In this document: piece after piece, positions 16,352 through 25,428 of the stretch
How positions within the stretch are numbered: position 1 is the stretch's first letter
Layout of the letters: each line of letters opens with the position of its first letter
Source: an uncultured Gammaproteobacteria bacterium
GTDB taxonomy: Bacteria > Pseudomonadota > Gammaproteobacteria > Pseudomonadales > Pseudohongiellaceae
Assembly (NCBI GenBank): GCA_913060695.1
Contig: CAJXUA010000016.1
Coordinates: 1-64,000 of the forward strand
Length of the DNA: 64,000 nt
Direction: 5' to 3'
The notes under the pieces: model-generated
Databases searched by the model: none
What the model was told of the DNA's origin: nothing
Seen by the model: the letters and a program-made list of their open reading frames with translations, nothing else
Position numbers and translations under genes: made by a program

Positions 16352-17251
16352 GTGTTGACCGAGTCGCGATTTCTCAAAGGCACCACCATCTCTGCCATTG
16401 TCATACTACTCGCTGCTTGTGGTAGTTCTCCTAACAGTACGACATCGTCCTCTGCCACAGCGCCTATGTCGGCATCCGATGCTTATCAGGCAAGTCGCTA
16501 CAATATTCAGCAAGATCGGGGTCCATCTCAATCGCTTGACCTCGCTCAGGTCCGCGAGGTAATCCCCATGTTGGAACCTCGCACTCTTGCTGGCAACAAA
16601 AGCCCCTATACGGTCAACGGCAAGACTTATCGAGTGATGCAATCCGAGCAAGGCTATAGTGAGCGTGGTTTCGCCTCTTGGTATGGCGAGAAATTTCATG
16701 GTCATAAGACCTCCAATGGCGAGATCTATGACATGTTTCAACTCTCCGCAGCGCATAAGAGCATGCCGATTCCCGGCTTCCTGCGCGTGACGAATCTGGA
16801 GAATAATCGCAGCATAGTGGTGCGCGTCAACGATCGCGGGCCCTTTCATAGTGAGCGCATCATCGACCTCTCTTTTGCCGCAGCCTATATGCTGGGATTC
16901 GATAATAAAGGCACCGCAATGGTGGAAGTAGAGGCAATCGTCCCCACAATAGCGGCTACTAGAGAGAACTCGCCACCCCCTAGCCCAGTCCTGTTGGCTC
17001 CCCAATCGGCCGGAGGCGCTATTTTGCAGGTAGGGGCCTTCTCAGATTTCCAGGCGGCGCAGCAGTTGTCTATGCAATTGCAGAAAATGACATCAAGACC
17101 GGTATTTATTCGGTCTGTTGAAATAGGGGAAGAGCGCGAATTGATTCACCGTGTACGTGTTGGGCCGATACCCAGCGCTGACGAGATTGGCCGCATTACC
17201 GATAGTGTTGTTGCTGCTGATTTGGGAAGACCGTACACTGTTCGCGAATGA
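16352..17251 (+). CDS. rlpA: Septal ring lytic transglycosylase RlpA, lipoprotein
   Basis: A 299-residue envelope lipoprotein. The N-terminal signal ends in ILLAACGSS (lipobox, Cys about residue 24). The double-psi beta-barrel spans about 105-190 with GFASWYGEKFHGHKTSNGE and VRVNDRGPFHSERIIDLS, including the catalytic-type Asp and the metal/substrate His. The last ~75 residues form a SPOR domain (AILQVGAFSDFQAAQQL) that binds denuded septal peptidoglycan. The GTG start at 16352 follows AGGGAG with an 8-base gap. It is next to dacA as in most gammaproteobacteria. Confidence 0.94.
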   Translation: MLTESRFLKGTTISAIVILLAACGSSPNSTTSSSATAPMSASDAYQASRYNIQQDRGPSQSLDLAQVREVIPMLEPRTLAGNKSPYTVNGKTYRVMQSEQGYSERGFASWYGEKFHGHKTSNGEIYDMFQLSAAHKSMPIPGFLRVTNLENNRSIVVRVNDRGPFHSERIIDLSFAAAYMLGFDNKGTAMVEVEAIVPTIAATRENSPPPSPVLLAPQSAGGAILQVGAFSDFQAAQQLSMQLQKMTSRPVFIRSVEIGEERELIHRVRVGPIPSADEIGRITDSVVAADLGRPYTVRE

Positions 17252-17305
17252 TAAGATAATGGCATTAACGCCGCAGTAGACAAGCTAATTCGAGGGACTA
17301 AACGA

Positions 17306-18562
17306 GTGAAGATGCAGGAGAAAGTGATGGCAATGACTGGATGTCCGACAACAGGTTCGCAGACACTCGGGTCGCGCGTGCGACAGGCGAGTTCACCCTT
17401 ATTGACGGCGGTCGCCCTCGTTTCCACATTGTTTGTTAGCGCCCAGAGTATCGCGCAAGTTCCTGCCACCGAGGCAATTATTCCGCGCCCGCCACAGATC
17501 GCGGCTAGCAGCTACATCCTGCTCGATGCGGTAACGGGCAAGGTCATCGTGGAAGAGAACTCCGATGTGCAGCTGCCACCGGCCAGTCTCACCAAGATCA
17601 TGACGGCTTATATTGCCGAGGTCGAGATCGACAATGGCAATATGAGCTTGGACGATGAAGTTCATATTAGCGAGAAAGCGTGGCGGACTCAGGGTTCCAA
17701 GATGTTTGTCGACGTCAACAGTAACGTCCGCGTAGAAGACTTGCTGCGTGGCATCATCATTCAATCTGGCAACGATGCTAGTGTTGCCATGGCCGAGCAT
17801 ATTGCTGGCAGCGAAGACGCCTTCGCAGACATGATGAATCAACATGCCCAACGCCTAGGAATGTCGAATACCTTCTTCATGAATTCTAGTGGTTTGGACA
17901 CCGAAGATCGATACAACATAATGTCTGCTCGGGATCTCTCGACCTTGGCACGTGCAACGATTCTCGAACATCCTGCTCACTACTCCATATACGCGGAGCG
18001 TGAGTTCACCTACAACGGCATTCGCCAGCCTAATCGCAACACTTTGCTATTTCGTGACCGTAATATCGACGGCATGAAGACTGGCTGGACGACGGCGGCG
18101 GGTTACTGCCTAGTTGCCTCTGGAGAGCGCGATGGTATGCGCCTGATCTCCGTAGTGATGGGAACGGCGAGCGAAGATGCCCGCGCCACTGAAAGTCAAA
18201 AATTGATGACCTATGGCTTTCGTTATTTCGAGACTAGCAAGCTTTATGATGCAGGCGACTTATTAAGCAGCAGCAAAGTGTGGTCAGGTAAAGAGAACTC
18301 AGTGGAATTGGGCATGACCGAGGAAGTGGTCGCCACTATCCCTCGCGGTCAAAGCGGCTCGTTGCAAGCGACACTGAATATCGACGAAACCATTACCGCG
18401 CCTATCGAGCTCGGCCAAGTACTGGGTACCGTGCAAATCAGCTTTGGCGATGAGATTATCTACGAAGGCAATGTGGCAGCTTTGCAAGCTGTTGAACGCG
18501 CTGGATTTTTAAAGCGTTTCATCGATTTCTTGACGATGTTTTTCACCAACCTATTTAGTTAA
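17306..18562 (+). CDS. dacA: D-alanyl-D-alanine carboxypeptidase (PBP5/6 family)
   Basis: A 418-residue low-molecular-weight penicillin-binding protein that trims the terminal D-Ala of peptidoglycan stems. After a signal peptide (about residues 28-52) the catalytic SxxK is in PPASLTKIM, SGN in IQSGNDASVAMAE, and KTG in DGMKTGWT. The C-terminal beta-sandwich domain (PBP5_C, about 320-400) precedes an amphipathic membrane anchor (FLKRFIDFLTMFFTNLF). I kept the GTG at 17306, but ATGs at 17312 or later are possible; all leave the signal peptide intact. It precedes ybeD by 11 bases. Confidence 0.94.
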   Translation: MKMQEKVMAMTGCPTTGSQTLGSRVRQASSPLLTAVALVSTLFVSAQSIAQVPATEAIIPRPPQIAASSYILLDAVTGKVIVEENSDVQLPPASLTKIMTAYIAEVEIDNGNMSLDDEVHISEKAWRTQGSKMFVDVNSNVRVEDLLRGIIIQSGNDASVAMAEHIAGSEDAFADMMNQHAQRLGMSNTFFMNSSGLDTEDRYNIMSARDLSTLARATILEHPAHYSIYAEREFTYNGIRQPNRNTLLFRDRNIDGMKTGWTTAAGYCLVASGERDGMRLISVVMGTASEDARATESQKLMTYGFRYFETSKLYDAGDLLSSSKVWSGKENSVELGMTEEVVATIPRGQSGSLQATLNIDETITAPIELGQVLGTVQISFGDEIIYEGNVAALQAVERAGFLKRFIDFLTMFFTNLFS

Positions 18563-18573
18563 ACGGCGCCTTT

Positions 18574-18843
18574 ATGAGCGATGTTAAAATGCCCAAGATT
18601 GAGTTCCCTTGCGCATATCCGATTAAGGTGATGGGGCTGGCGAGCGTTGACTTTCAACAAGATATCCTCGCTCTTGTGCAGCGACACGCGCCTGAAGTGG
18701 GTGAAGAGCATGTAAAGGTGCGCCCAAGCAACAACGGTAATTATTTAGCAATTACCGTCACTATTGAAGCAACAGGCATCGATCAGTTGAGCGTATTGTT
18801 TGAGGACCTTAAGGCGCATTCCAGCGTCAAGATGGTGTTATGA
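18574..18843 (+). CDS. ybeD: YbeD family protein (DUF493)
   Basis: An 89-residue small cytoplasmic protein with an ACT-like ferredoxin fold (IEFPCAYPIKVMG, then a C-terminal LFEDLKAHSSVKMVL). The family is conserved between dacA and lipB in gammaproteobacteria and may have a regulatory role in lipoate or envelope metabolism, but this is not established. Its stop overlaps the lipB start as ATGA. Confidence 0.93.
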   Translation: MSDVKMPKIEFPCAYPIKVMGLASVDFQQDILALVQRHAPEVGEEHVKVRPSNNGNYLAITVTIEATGIDQLSVLFEDLKAHSSVKMVL

Positions 18844-19619
18844 GTTCGCCCGACAGCGCTCCTCTGCAGAGGCCCAAGCAAGCTCTTGACCCGGCCCCCT
18901 CGGCAGCCTCCCCGCGAAGAATGTCCCACCCCTTGCAGGTTCGACACTTGGGCTCGGAATTAGGGGCTCATCAAGCTAGCGCTGTTTGGTCTGCGCTGGA
19001 TTATGTGCCGGTTTGGGAGTCGATGCGCAATTTCACTGCGGCGCGCACTGAGCAGACCCCAGACGAGATTTGGTTACTCTCTCATAAGAGCGTCTTTACC
19101 CAAGGGCAGGCGGGTAAGGCAGAGCATGTGCTGCTCCCTGGGCAGATTCCTGTTGTGCAGATCGATCGCGGGGGCCAAGTGACTTATCACGGGCCAGGCC
19201 AACTCGTTGCCTATATTTTGGTCGATGTCCGGCGCAGCGCAATCGGTGTGCGGGAACTAGTAGAGCAGTTGGAACTTAGTGTTATCGATGTCCTTGCAAG
19301 CTACGGAGTGTGTGCGCAGAGTCAGAGAAAGGCTCCCGGCGTCTATGTAAATGGTGCTAAAATCGCCGCTCTTGGCTTGCGCATACGACAGGGTTGCTCT
19401 TACCACGGGCTAAGTTTCAATATCGATATGGATTTGACCCCTTTCGCCCGGATTAATCCTTGTGGCTATGCGGGTTTAGAGGTCACGCAGTTGCGCGATC
19501 AGATCGACACTCCTCTACACCGTGACGCCCTAATGACGGAAGCGGCCCAGCGCTTAGTGCAGGTGCTGCACAAGAGGCTAGGATATAGCGAGTTTGTAGA
19601 GACTCGCGAGACACTATAG
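18840..19619 (+). CDS. lipB: Octanoyl-(acyl carrier protein) transferase LipB
   Basis: Transfers octanoate from ACP to lipoyl domains, the first step of lipoate synthesis. Conserved features are DRGGQVTYHGPGQLVAYIL around residue 105, the catalytic Lys in GAKIAALGLRIRQGCSYHGL and the partner Cys in INPCGYAG. At 259 residues it is about 40 longer than usual, all of it a Pro/Ala-rich N-terminal stretch. The ATG at 18840 overlaps ybeD (ATGA), favouring this start; an internal ATG at 18921 would give the normal length. It lies 27 bases before lipA. Confidence 0.94.
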   Translation: MSSPDSAPLQRPKQALDPAPSAASPRRMSHPLQVRHLGSELGAHQASAVWSALDYVPVWESMRNFTAARTEQTPDEIWLLSHKSVFTQGQAGKAEHVLLPGQIPVVQIDRGGQVTYHGPGQLVAYILVDVRRSAIGVRELVEQLELSVIDVLASYGVCAQSQRKAPGVYVNGAKIAALGLRIRQGCSYHGLSFNIDMDLTPFARINPCGYAGLEVTQLRDQIDTPLHRDALMTEAAQRLVQVLHKRLGYSEFVETRETL

Positions 19620-19646
19620 TGAATAGCAAAGGTAAATAGAGACATT

Positions 19647-20609
19647 ATGCCCGATCAGCCAAGACGCAATGTATTGATAGAAGGTGAGAAGCTTCGCGGC
19701 GCACAGAAGGTTGCGCGCATCCCCGTGAAGGTAATTCCGACGGTAGACCTGCTGAAGAAGCCGGACTGGATCCGCGTGAAAATCCCCGCTTCGCCGAAGA
19801 TCAATAGCATTAAAGAGAAGCTCCGCGAGCACAAGCTGGCCTCGGTATGTGAGGAAGCCTCTTGTCCTAATCTGGGCGAGTGTTTCAGCAACGGAACCGC
19901 TACCTTCATGATCATGGGTGAGATATGCACGCGCCGTTGTCCCTTCTGCGATGTCGCGCATGGCAAGCCTAAGCCTCTCTACGAAGATGAACCACGCGAG
20001 TTGGCCGAGGCCATCTCCGAGATGGAGCTGCGCTATGTGGTGATCACCTCTGTGGATCGCGATGACTTGAAAGACAGTGGTGCCCAACATTTTGCCAATT
20101 GCATTAGTGAGGTTAGACGCCTTAGTCCCGAGATTCAGATCGAGGTGCTAGTGCCAGACTTCCGCGGACGCATGGAGATCGCGCTGGATATCCTCGAGAA
20201 GACTCCTCCGCACGTGTTCAATCACAATCTCGAGACAGTGCCGCGACTCTATCGCCAAGCGCGACCAGGTGCGGACTACAAGTGGTCCCTAGAATTGCTG
20301 CGCCGCTACAAAGAGCGGGTTCCTTCCGTTATGAGCAAGTCAGGCCTGATGTTAGGCTTAGGCGAAACTAAAGAAGAGGTTATGGAGGTTATGCGCGACC
20401 TGAAGGCTCACAATGTCGATATGGTGACCTTGGGGCAGTATCTCCAGCCGAGCCGCAACCATCTAGCAGTGAGTCGATTCGTGCATCCCGATGAGTTCGA
20501 AGAGCTAAGGGTGTACGGAGAGGCACTGGGCTTTACCCATATTGCCAGTGGCCCCCTCGTGCGCTCCTCCTATCACGCAGACAAACAAGCCAAAGGCGAA
20601 GAAATATAA
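19647..20609 (+). CDS. lipA: Lipoyl synthase LipA
   Basis: A 320-residue radical SAM enzyme that inserts two sulfurs into protein-bound octanoate. The auxiliary cluster motif is [12 protein letters not shown] (about residues 70-81), the radical SAM CxxxCxxC is in CTRRCPFC (about 96-103), and the C-terminal [10 protein letters not shown] carries the conserved RSSY serine ligand. [15 protein letters not shown] is also characteristic. It ends the proA-to-lipA run, and lipB precedes it as expected. Confidence 0.97.
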   Translation: MPDQPRRNVLIEGEKLRGAQKVARIPVKVIPTVDLLKKPDWIRVKIPASPKINSIKEKLREHKLASVCEEASCPNLGECFSNGTATFMIMGEICTRRCPFCDVAHGKPKPLYEDEPRELAEAISEMELRYVVITSVDRDDLKDSGAQHFANCISEVRRLSPEIQIEVLVPDFRGRMEIALDILEKTPPHVFNHNLETVPRLYRQARPGADYKWSLELLRRYKERVPSVMSKSGLMLGLGETKEEVMEVMRDLKAHNVDMVTLGQYLQPSRNHLAVSRFVHPDEFEELRVYGEALGFTHIASGPLVRSSYHADKQAKGEEI

Positions 20610-20688
20610 ACTCGTACTGACCGCTTATACGATAGTTCAGAAGAACTAGGCATTCGGTCTGCGAGCAGCAAAATATTTAGGAGTAAAC

Positions 20689-21648
20689 ATGGACGGACTA
20701 TATAAAGCTGCGCGCACTGTATTGCTTGGTACTGCGCAATGCCTAGTGCTTCTGCTCGTTATGGGCGCAAGCGCTCAAGCGAATACCATCGTTCGAGTTA
20801 GCACTACTTTTGGTGATTTCTCCTTAGAGTTATTCGATACTGCCACACCTGTGACGGTGCAAAACTTTCTCAATTACGTGAATCGTGGTGCCTACAACGG
20901 CAGTTATTTTCATCGTTTGGAGAGAAATTTTGTGTTGCAAGGCGGTGGCTATCGCTTCATCACGCCCAGTGGAATCGCTACAATACCCACCGACCCGCCC
21001 ATAGTGAATGAATTCGGTGAATCGAATGTCCGCGGGACCGTGGCCATGGCGAAAGTGGGTGGTAATCCAGATAGCGCGACAAGTCAGTGGTTCGTTAACC
21101 TTGCTGATAATTCCGCTAACTTGGATGCGCAGAATGGCGGTTTTACGGTGTTCGGAAGAGTCCTCGGCGACGGCATGGTCGTGTTAGATAGGATCAATGC
21201 ATTGGATGTGTACAGCCTTACGGGTACGCAGCAAACTGCGCTTCCACTTTATAATCTCGGAACTTCATCAAGCCTTACCGCCGCGAATCTTGTCAGCATG
21301 AACTTGGAAGTTGTGCAACGCTATAGTTCCGCATTGAATGTATTCGAATCGACCTCTGGTTTATTAACGCTAACCGTAGATGGAGGAGAGGCAATCGGCA
21401 GGTACAGCTTGAACCTTTCACTTATTGAGGAACAGCCAAGCATTAAATTCCGATTGAATCCTGACAGTATGGTGCTGCTTGCAATTAATCCGATTGGGAG
21501 TGCGCAATTTTTGAGTGCTAACAATCAGCTACTTGTGCCTAGTCTGGAGCTGAATATGAACGGGGATGTTTCGATGATTAGTAATGTTGTATTGCAGCTG
21601 GACGATGCAGACAGTTGGACTTTTACTCTTAAGTCTTACGATCAATAA
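20689..21648 (+). CDS. Secreted cyclophilin-type PPIase with extra C-terminal domain (copy 1)
   Basis: A 319-residue protein with a signal peptide ending near SAQA (about residue 31). Residues ~33-205 form a cyclophilin domain: YFHRLERNFVLQGG carries the catalytic Arg, and SQWFVNL and FTVFGRVLGDGM complete the active-site groove. Residues ~210-319 form a beta-rich domain I do not recognise, with strands around LTLTVDGGEAIGRYSLNLSL and LLVPSLELNMNGDVSMISNV. SD AGGAG precedes the ATG. The next gene is a close paralogue with the same two-domain layout, so this is a tandem duplication. Probably periplasmic or exported peptidyl-prolyl isomerase. Confidence 0.85.
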   Translation: MDGLYKAARTVLLGTAQCLVLLLVMGASAQANTIVRVSTTFGDFSLELFDTATPVTVQNFLNYVNRGAYNGSYFHRLERNFVLQGGGYRFITPSGIATIPTDPPIVNEFGESNVRGTVAMAKVGGNPDSATSQWFVNLADNSANLDAQNGGFTVFGRVLGDGMVVLDRINALDVYSLTGTQQTALPLYNLGTSSSLTAANLVSMNLEVVQRYSSALNVFESTSGLLTLTVDGGEAIGRYSLNLSLIEEQPSIKFRLNPDSMVLLAINPIGSAQFLSANNQLLVPSLELNMNGDVSMISNVVLQLDDADSWTFTLKSYDQ

Positions 21649-21669
21649 AAGGCGGTTTCGAGTCGCCTT
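21649..21669 (+). terminator. Hairpin between the two cyclophilin genes
   Basis: AAGGCG at 21649-21654 pairs with CGCCTT at 21664-21669 around a 9-base loop, directly after the stop of copy 1. No T-run follows, so it may only stabilise the upstream mRNA end. Confidence 0.4.
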
Positions 21670-21718
21670 GCGTAATTTGACAGTTGGTCAATTGAAAATA
21701 GTGTATTTAGGAGTTTAG

Positions 21719-22690
21719 ATGTTAAGAATACGAAACGCTGCGCGCATCTTCTTGCGCAAGATTGCGCTAAGCCTGATGCTGTTATTGAGCATTAGCGCCA
21801 TTGCGCAAGCCAATACCATCGTACGTGTGAGCACTACTTTCGGTGATTTTTCAATAGAACTATTTGATACAGCCACCCCCGTTACGGTACAAAATTTCCT
21901 CAATTATGTGAATAGTGGGGCTTATAACGGTAGTTTCTTCCACCGCTTGGAAAAAGACTTTGTTCTGCAGGGCGGGGGATATCGCTTTGTGCCTTTTGAA
22001 GGGCCTATCGAGATCCCGACGGCTTCGCCAATCGTGAACGAATTCCAGGAATCGAACGTGCGCGGCACAGTGGCGATGGCCAAAATAGGCACCGATCCGG
22101 ATAGTGCAACTAGCCAATGGTTCGTGAATATAGGCGATAATTCGGGAAATTTGGACACCCAGAATGGTGGCTTTACGGTGTTTGGTCGCGTGCTCGGCGA
22201 TGGAATGACCGTTTTGGATACCATCAATGCACTCAATGTCTATGATCCTGCTCCTAATTCAATTACACCGTTCAACGCTTTGCCTCTACACAATGTGCAG
22301 GACTTTGTATCGAATATAACGGCCGCCAATTTTATTACCATGAACGTCGAAGTTATGCAGCGTTATAGCTCCTCCTTGAGTGTCTTTGAGTCGAGTTCGG
22401 GGCTTCTTCTTACTACCGTTGATGGTGGAGAGACACTTGGCACTTATAGCCTTAATTTGACGCTGGTAGAAGATCAGCCCGAGGTGAAATTCCGCTTAAA
22501 CGGCGATAGTCTAGTACTCCTTGGCAACAAGCCCGACGGTCGTAGCACGTTCTCAGATACTGATAATAAACTGCGTATCCCTAGTTTAGAACTCAATATG
22601 AATGGCAATATTTCAGTTATCCGCAATGTGGTTTTGAGACTGAGTGATGCAAGTAATTGGATATTTACGCTCGAGTCATACGACCAATAA
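21719..22690 (+). CDS. Secreted cyclophilin-type PPIase with extra C-terminal domain (copy 2)
   Basis: A 323-residue paralogue of the preceding gene, 70 bases downstream. It has a signal peptide ending around AIAQA and the same cyclophilin core (FFHRLEKDFVLQGG, SQWFVNI, FTVFGRVLGDGM), with catalytic Arg and Gln kept. The C-terminal ~110 residues repeat the unknown domain (LRIPSLELNMNGNISVIRNVVLRL, ending TFTLESYDQ against TFTLKSYDQ in copy 1). Differences are spread through both domains, for example a longer loop near residues 180-195, so the duplication is not recent. SD AGGAG and a short gap suggest cotranscription with copy 1. Confidence 0.85.
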   Translation: MLRIRNAARIFLRKIALSLMLLLSISAIAQANTIVRVSTTFGDFSIELFDTATPVTVQNFLNYVNSGAYNGSFFHRLEKDFVLQGGGYRFVPFEGPIEIPTASPIVNEFQESNVRGTVAMAKIGTDPDSATSQWFVNIGDNSGNLDTQNGGFTVFGRVLGDGMTVLDTINALNVYDPAPNSITPFNALPLHNVQDFVSNITAANFITMNVEVMQRYSSSLSVFESSSGLLLTTVDGGETLGTYSLNLTLVEDQPEVKFRLNGDSLVLLGNKPDGRSTFSDTDNKLRIPSLELNMNGNISVIRNVVLRLSDASNWIFTLESYDQ

Positions 22691-22719
22691 TTAGAATAAA
22701 GAAGAAGGGGGGCTAGGAA

Positions 22720-24072
22720 ATGGCTGCAGCGAGGGGAGAGTTCAGTTCGCGTTTTGGCTTCTTGATGGCCGCATCCGGCTCCGCGGTGGGGCTCGGCAAT
22801 ATCTGGGGTTTTCCTACCAATGCCGCGAGTAATGGCGGTGCAGCCTTTCTCTTCATGTATCTATTCATGGCCTTCACGCTTGCCTATCCGGCGCTGATGG
22901 CCGAGCTCATCATCGGGCGACATACGCGTTCGAACGCGGTCGGAGCGCTGCGACAATTATCCAGAGGCCCGTTGACCAAGAAGCTAGCCAATTTCGTTGG
23001 TTTTGCAGGCATAGTCACCGTAAGTCTTATCCTAAGTTTCTACGCTATCGTTAGTGGCTGGATGCTCGCTTGGCTATTGAACTCTTTTGCTACGATGGCT
23101 GGAATGGAATCCGCTTCCACTTGGCTAACAAGTGATGGCGAGACTCGCAATGCTATTTTCTCCATTATATTCATGTTGTTAACGGTTGTTGTGATTAGCG
23201 CAGGCGTGCGCGATGGTATCGAAAAGTGGGCCTCGCGGCTGATGCCAGCGCTCATCATTATTCTGTTTATGCTGATTGTCTATGTGCTGACTTTAGAAGG
23301 CGCGATGGACGGTTTGCGCGCCTATCTCGTGCCTGATTTTAGTCGTGCGTTGCAGCCGGGCCTGATTATTAGTGCGCTCGGGCAAGCCTTCTTCTCGCTC
23401 TCTCTCGGTGTAGGCACAATGTTGATCTACGGCTCTTATCTAAGCAGCAAAGAGAACTTGCCAGCAGTGGGAACCCTGGTGGCGCTATTGGATACCGGCA
23501 TAGCCTTTCTAGCTGGCTTGCTGATACTGCCTTCGATGTATGTCGCATTGGCCAACGGGGTGGAGATCTTTGACGCCAGTGGGGCACTAGTAGCGGGCCC
23601 TGGTCTTATCGTGGCGGTCTTACCTGCCTTGTTCGAAACTATGGGCAGCGCCGGGGTATTTGTCGCGCTGGCATTCTTTATTCTCATGACCATCGCATCA
23701 CTCACCTCGTCGATCTCCATGTTGGAGGTGCCAGTGGCTTATGTGGTGGAGACTTTCGATACGGGGCGTCGCAAGGCAACGCTATTGATTGGGGGCATGG
23801 TCACGATTATTTGCCTCGTGATTGTATTTAACTTCAATAGCCTATTCGATTTGGTGGTCAACGCGACAACTGAGTTCAGTCAGCCTCTTTTAGGGCTGTT
23901 CTTTGCCGTTTTCGTAGGCTGGGTATGGAATCGCAACGGCGTGTTGCAGGAGATCCAGAAGGGTTCTCCTGAAGTTGAGCACTCATTCTTTTGGAAGGTG
24001 TGGCCGTTCTATATTCGCTTCGTCTGCCCAATAGCGATATTGGCAGTCTATATTCAGATTATATTCTTCTAA
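22720..24072 (+). CDS. Sodium-dependent SNF/NSS-family transporter
   Basis: A 450-residue polytopic membrane protein of the neurotransmitter:sodium symporter family (LeuT fold). The first helix has the hallmark SAVGLGNIWGFPTNAASNGG that forms sodium and substrate sites. About eleven to twelve hydrophobic segments follow, and the layout (SFYAIVSGWMLAW, FFSLSLGVGTMLIYGSYL) is as in bacterial members such as TnaT. Substrates in bacteria are amino acids. It lies 29 bases after the second cyclophilin and may be read from the same transcript, and converges on the aminotransferase gene. Confidence 0.92.
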   Translation: MAAARGEFSSRFGFLMAASGSAVGLGNIWGFPTNAASNGGAAFLFMYLFMAFTLAYPALMAELIIGRHTRSNAVGALRQLSRGPLTKKLANFVGFAGIVTVSLILSFYAIVSGWMLAWLLNSFATMAGMESASTWLTSDGETRNAIFSIIFMLLTVVVISAGVRDGIEKWASRLMPALIIILFMLIVYVLTLEGAMDGLRAYLVPDFSRALQPGLIISALGQAFFSLSLGVGTMLIYGSYLSSKENLPAVGTLVALLDTGIAFLAGLLILPSMYVALANGVEIFDASGALVAGPGLIVAVLPALFETMGSAGVFVALAFFILMTIASLTSSISMLEVPVAYVVETFDTGRRKATLLIGGMVTIICLVIVFNFNSLFDLVVNATTEFSQPLLGLFFAVFVGWVWNRNGVLQEIQKGSPEVEHSFFWKVWPFYIRFVCPIAILAVYIQIIFF

Positions 24073-24088
24073 GCTTTTAAGTAGCTTC

Positions 24089-25261
24089 TTAGAACTTCGC
24101 CACCATTTGACAGAAGCGCTCAATCTCTTCATGAGTATTGTAATAGTGTATTGAGGCGCGATTGATGTCGCCTAGCCCGCGTTTGACTAGGTCTAACTGA
24201 TTGCTGGCTAAACGCGCCACCGAAGTATTCATTCCCTTGGCACGCAACCCCTCCTGCAGACTCGCAGCGGCAATTCCTTTCTTGCTGAAGGTGACGATGC
24301 CGCTCAGCGGCTCGCCATGTTCATGTACATTCACCCCCGCTATGGTGCCGAGTGTCTCTCGTAGCGCGGCGCCTAGTTCGCCAACTCGAGACTCGATCGC
24401 AGGCATTCCAATCTTGAGCGCATAGTCGACGGCAACCCCAAGACCAATCTTTCCTGCGACATAGCACTCCCAGTTCTCGAAACGCCTTGCGTCATCACGG
24501 AATTCATATGTATTGGCCGAAATCCAATTGGCAGAGTGCAAGTCAACACAGGCGGGCTCTAGCTTTGACATACTTGATCTGCGCATATAGAGAAAGCCAG
24601 TGCCGCGTGGGCCACGCAGGTACTTGCGACCAGTGCCTGTGAGCATGTCGCAGCCTAATTCATCGACGTTGAGATCTATCTGTCCAGCTGATTGGCAGGC
24701 GTCGAGAAGGTAGAGAATATTGTGGGCTCGTGCGAGCTCACCAACTTTCGCCGCTGGGTGAATGACGCCGCTTTGGCTCGGAGTATGAGTGAGGGCGATT
24801 AACTTAACGCGGGGATTTATAGCGGCCTCTAATTGCTCGAGATCGATAATGCCGGTGTGATCATTGGGGATGACGTCAATCTTTACCCCTTGTCGTTTGG
24901 CCATATGGAGTAGGGCGAGGAAGTTGCTGGCATATTCGGATTGTCCGGTGAGGATAATGTCACCCGCCGCAAACGGAATTGCATTGAACAGGCTATTCCA
25001 TGCGTGAGTTGCGTTCTCAGCGTAGGCGATCTCCGACACCTCACACGCTAGCAGTTGAGCGAAGGCGTCGTAGAAGTTGTTGATCTGCCCCTCGGCCAAG
25101 TTAGCGGCTTCATAGCCCCCTAGGCGTTGTTCATTTGCTAGGTGAGTAAGGACCGCTTCGGTCACTGCAAGTGGGGCCAGTGCCGCCCCGGCGTTGTTAA
25201 AGTGGATCAAATCTGCACAGGCAGGCGTATCGTTGCGTAGGGTACTAATATCGATGCTCAT
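24089..25261 (-). CDS. Class V aminotransferase / cysteine desulfurase-like PLP enzyme
   Basis: A 390-residue fold-type I PLP protein. It shows HFNNAGAALAPLAV near the N-terminus, LTHTPSQSGVIHP, the cofactor Asp in LLDACQSAGQIDLNV, and the Schiff-base Lys in TGTGRKYLRGPRGTGF. It resembles the CsdA/selenocysteine-lyase-like branch without an obvious active-site Cys loop in the usual place, so it may be an aminotransferase, isopenicillin-N-epimerase-like enzyme or lyase rather than a sulfur donor. It diverges from the GST gene with a 167-base shared upstream region. Substrate unknown. Confidence 0.82.
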   Translation of the reverse strand: MSIDISTLRNDTPACADLIHFNNAGAALAPLAVTEAVLTHLANEQRLGGYEAANLAEGQINNFYDAFAQLLACEVSEIAYAENATHAWNSLFNAIPFAAGDIILTGQSEYASNFLALLHMAKRQGVKIDVIPNDHTGIIDLEQLEAAINPRVKLIALTHTPSQSGVIHPAAKVGELARAHNILYLLDACQSAGQIDLNVDELGCDMLTGTGRKYLRGPRGTGFLYMRRSSMSKLEPACVDLHSANWISANTYEFRDDARRFENWECYVAGKIGLGVAVDYALKIGMPAIESRVGELGAALRETLGTIAGVNVHEHGEPLSGIVTFSKKGIAAASLQEGLRAKGMNTSVARLASNQLDLVKRGLGDINRASIHYYNTHEEIERFCQMVAKF

Positions 25262-25428
25262 TGAATGTAGTCTCTTTATTACTCTTGGTCCGCCGCTGCG
25301 CCTTGCTTATCAAATTGCGCTTCGGTACATTGCCCAGCTATTCCCATCTGAGTAGGGACTTCGAAACGGAAGCGATGCCCCTGACTCTTACTCTGACACT
25401 ATCATTTAGCTCTTGCGGAGAGAACACT

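Noticed and set aside
16406-17005. A 199-residue antisense open frame within rlpA
   Set aside because: rlpA is a well-supported gene in this place; the antisense product has no domain and no ribosome site.
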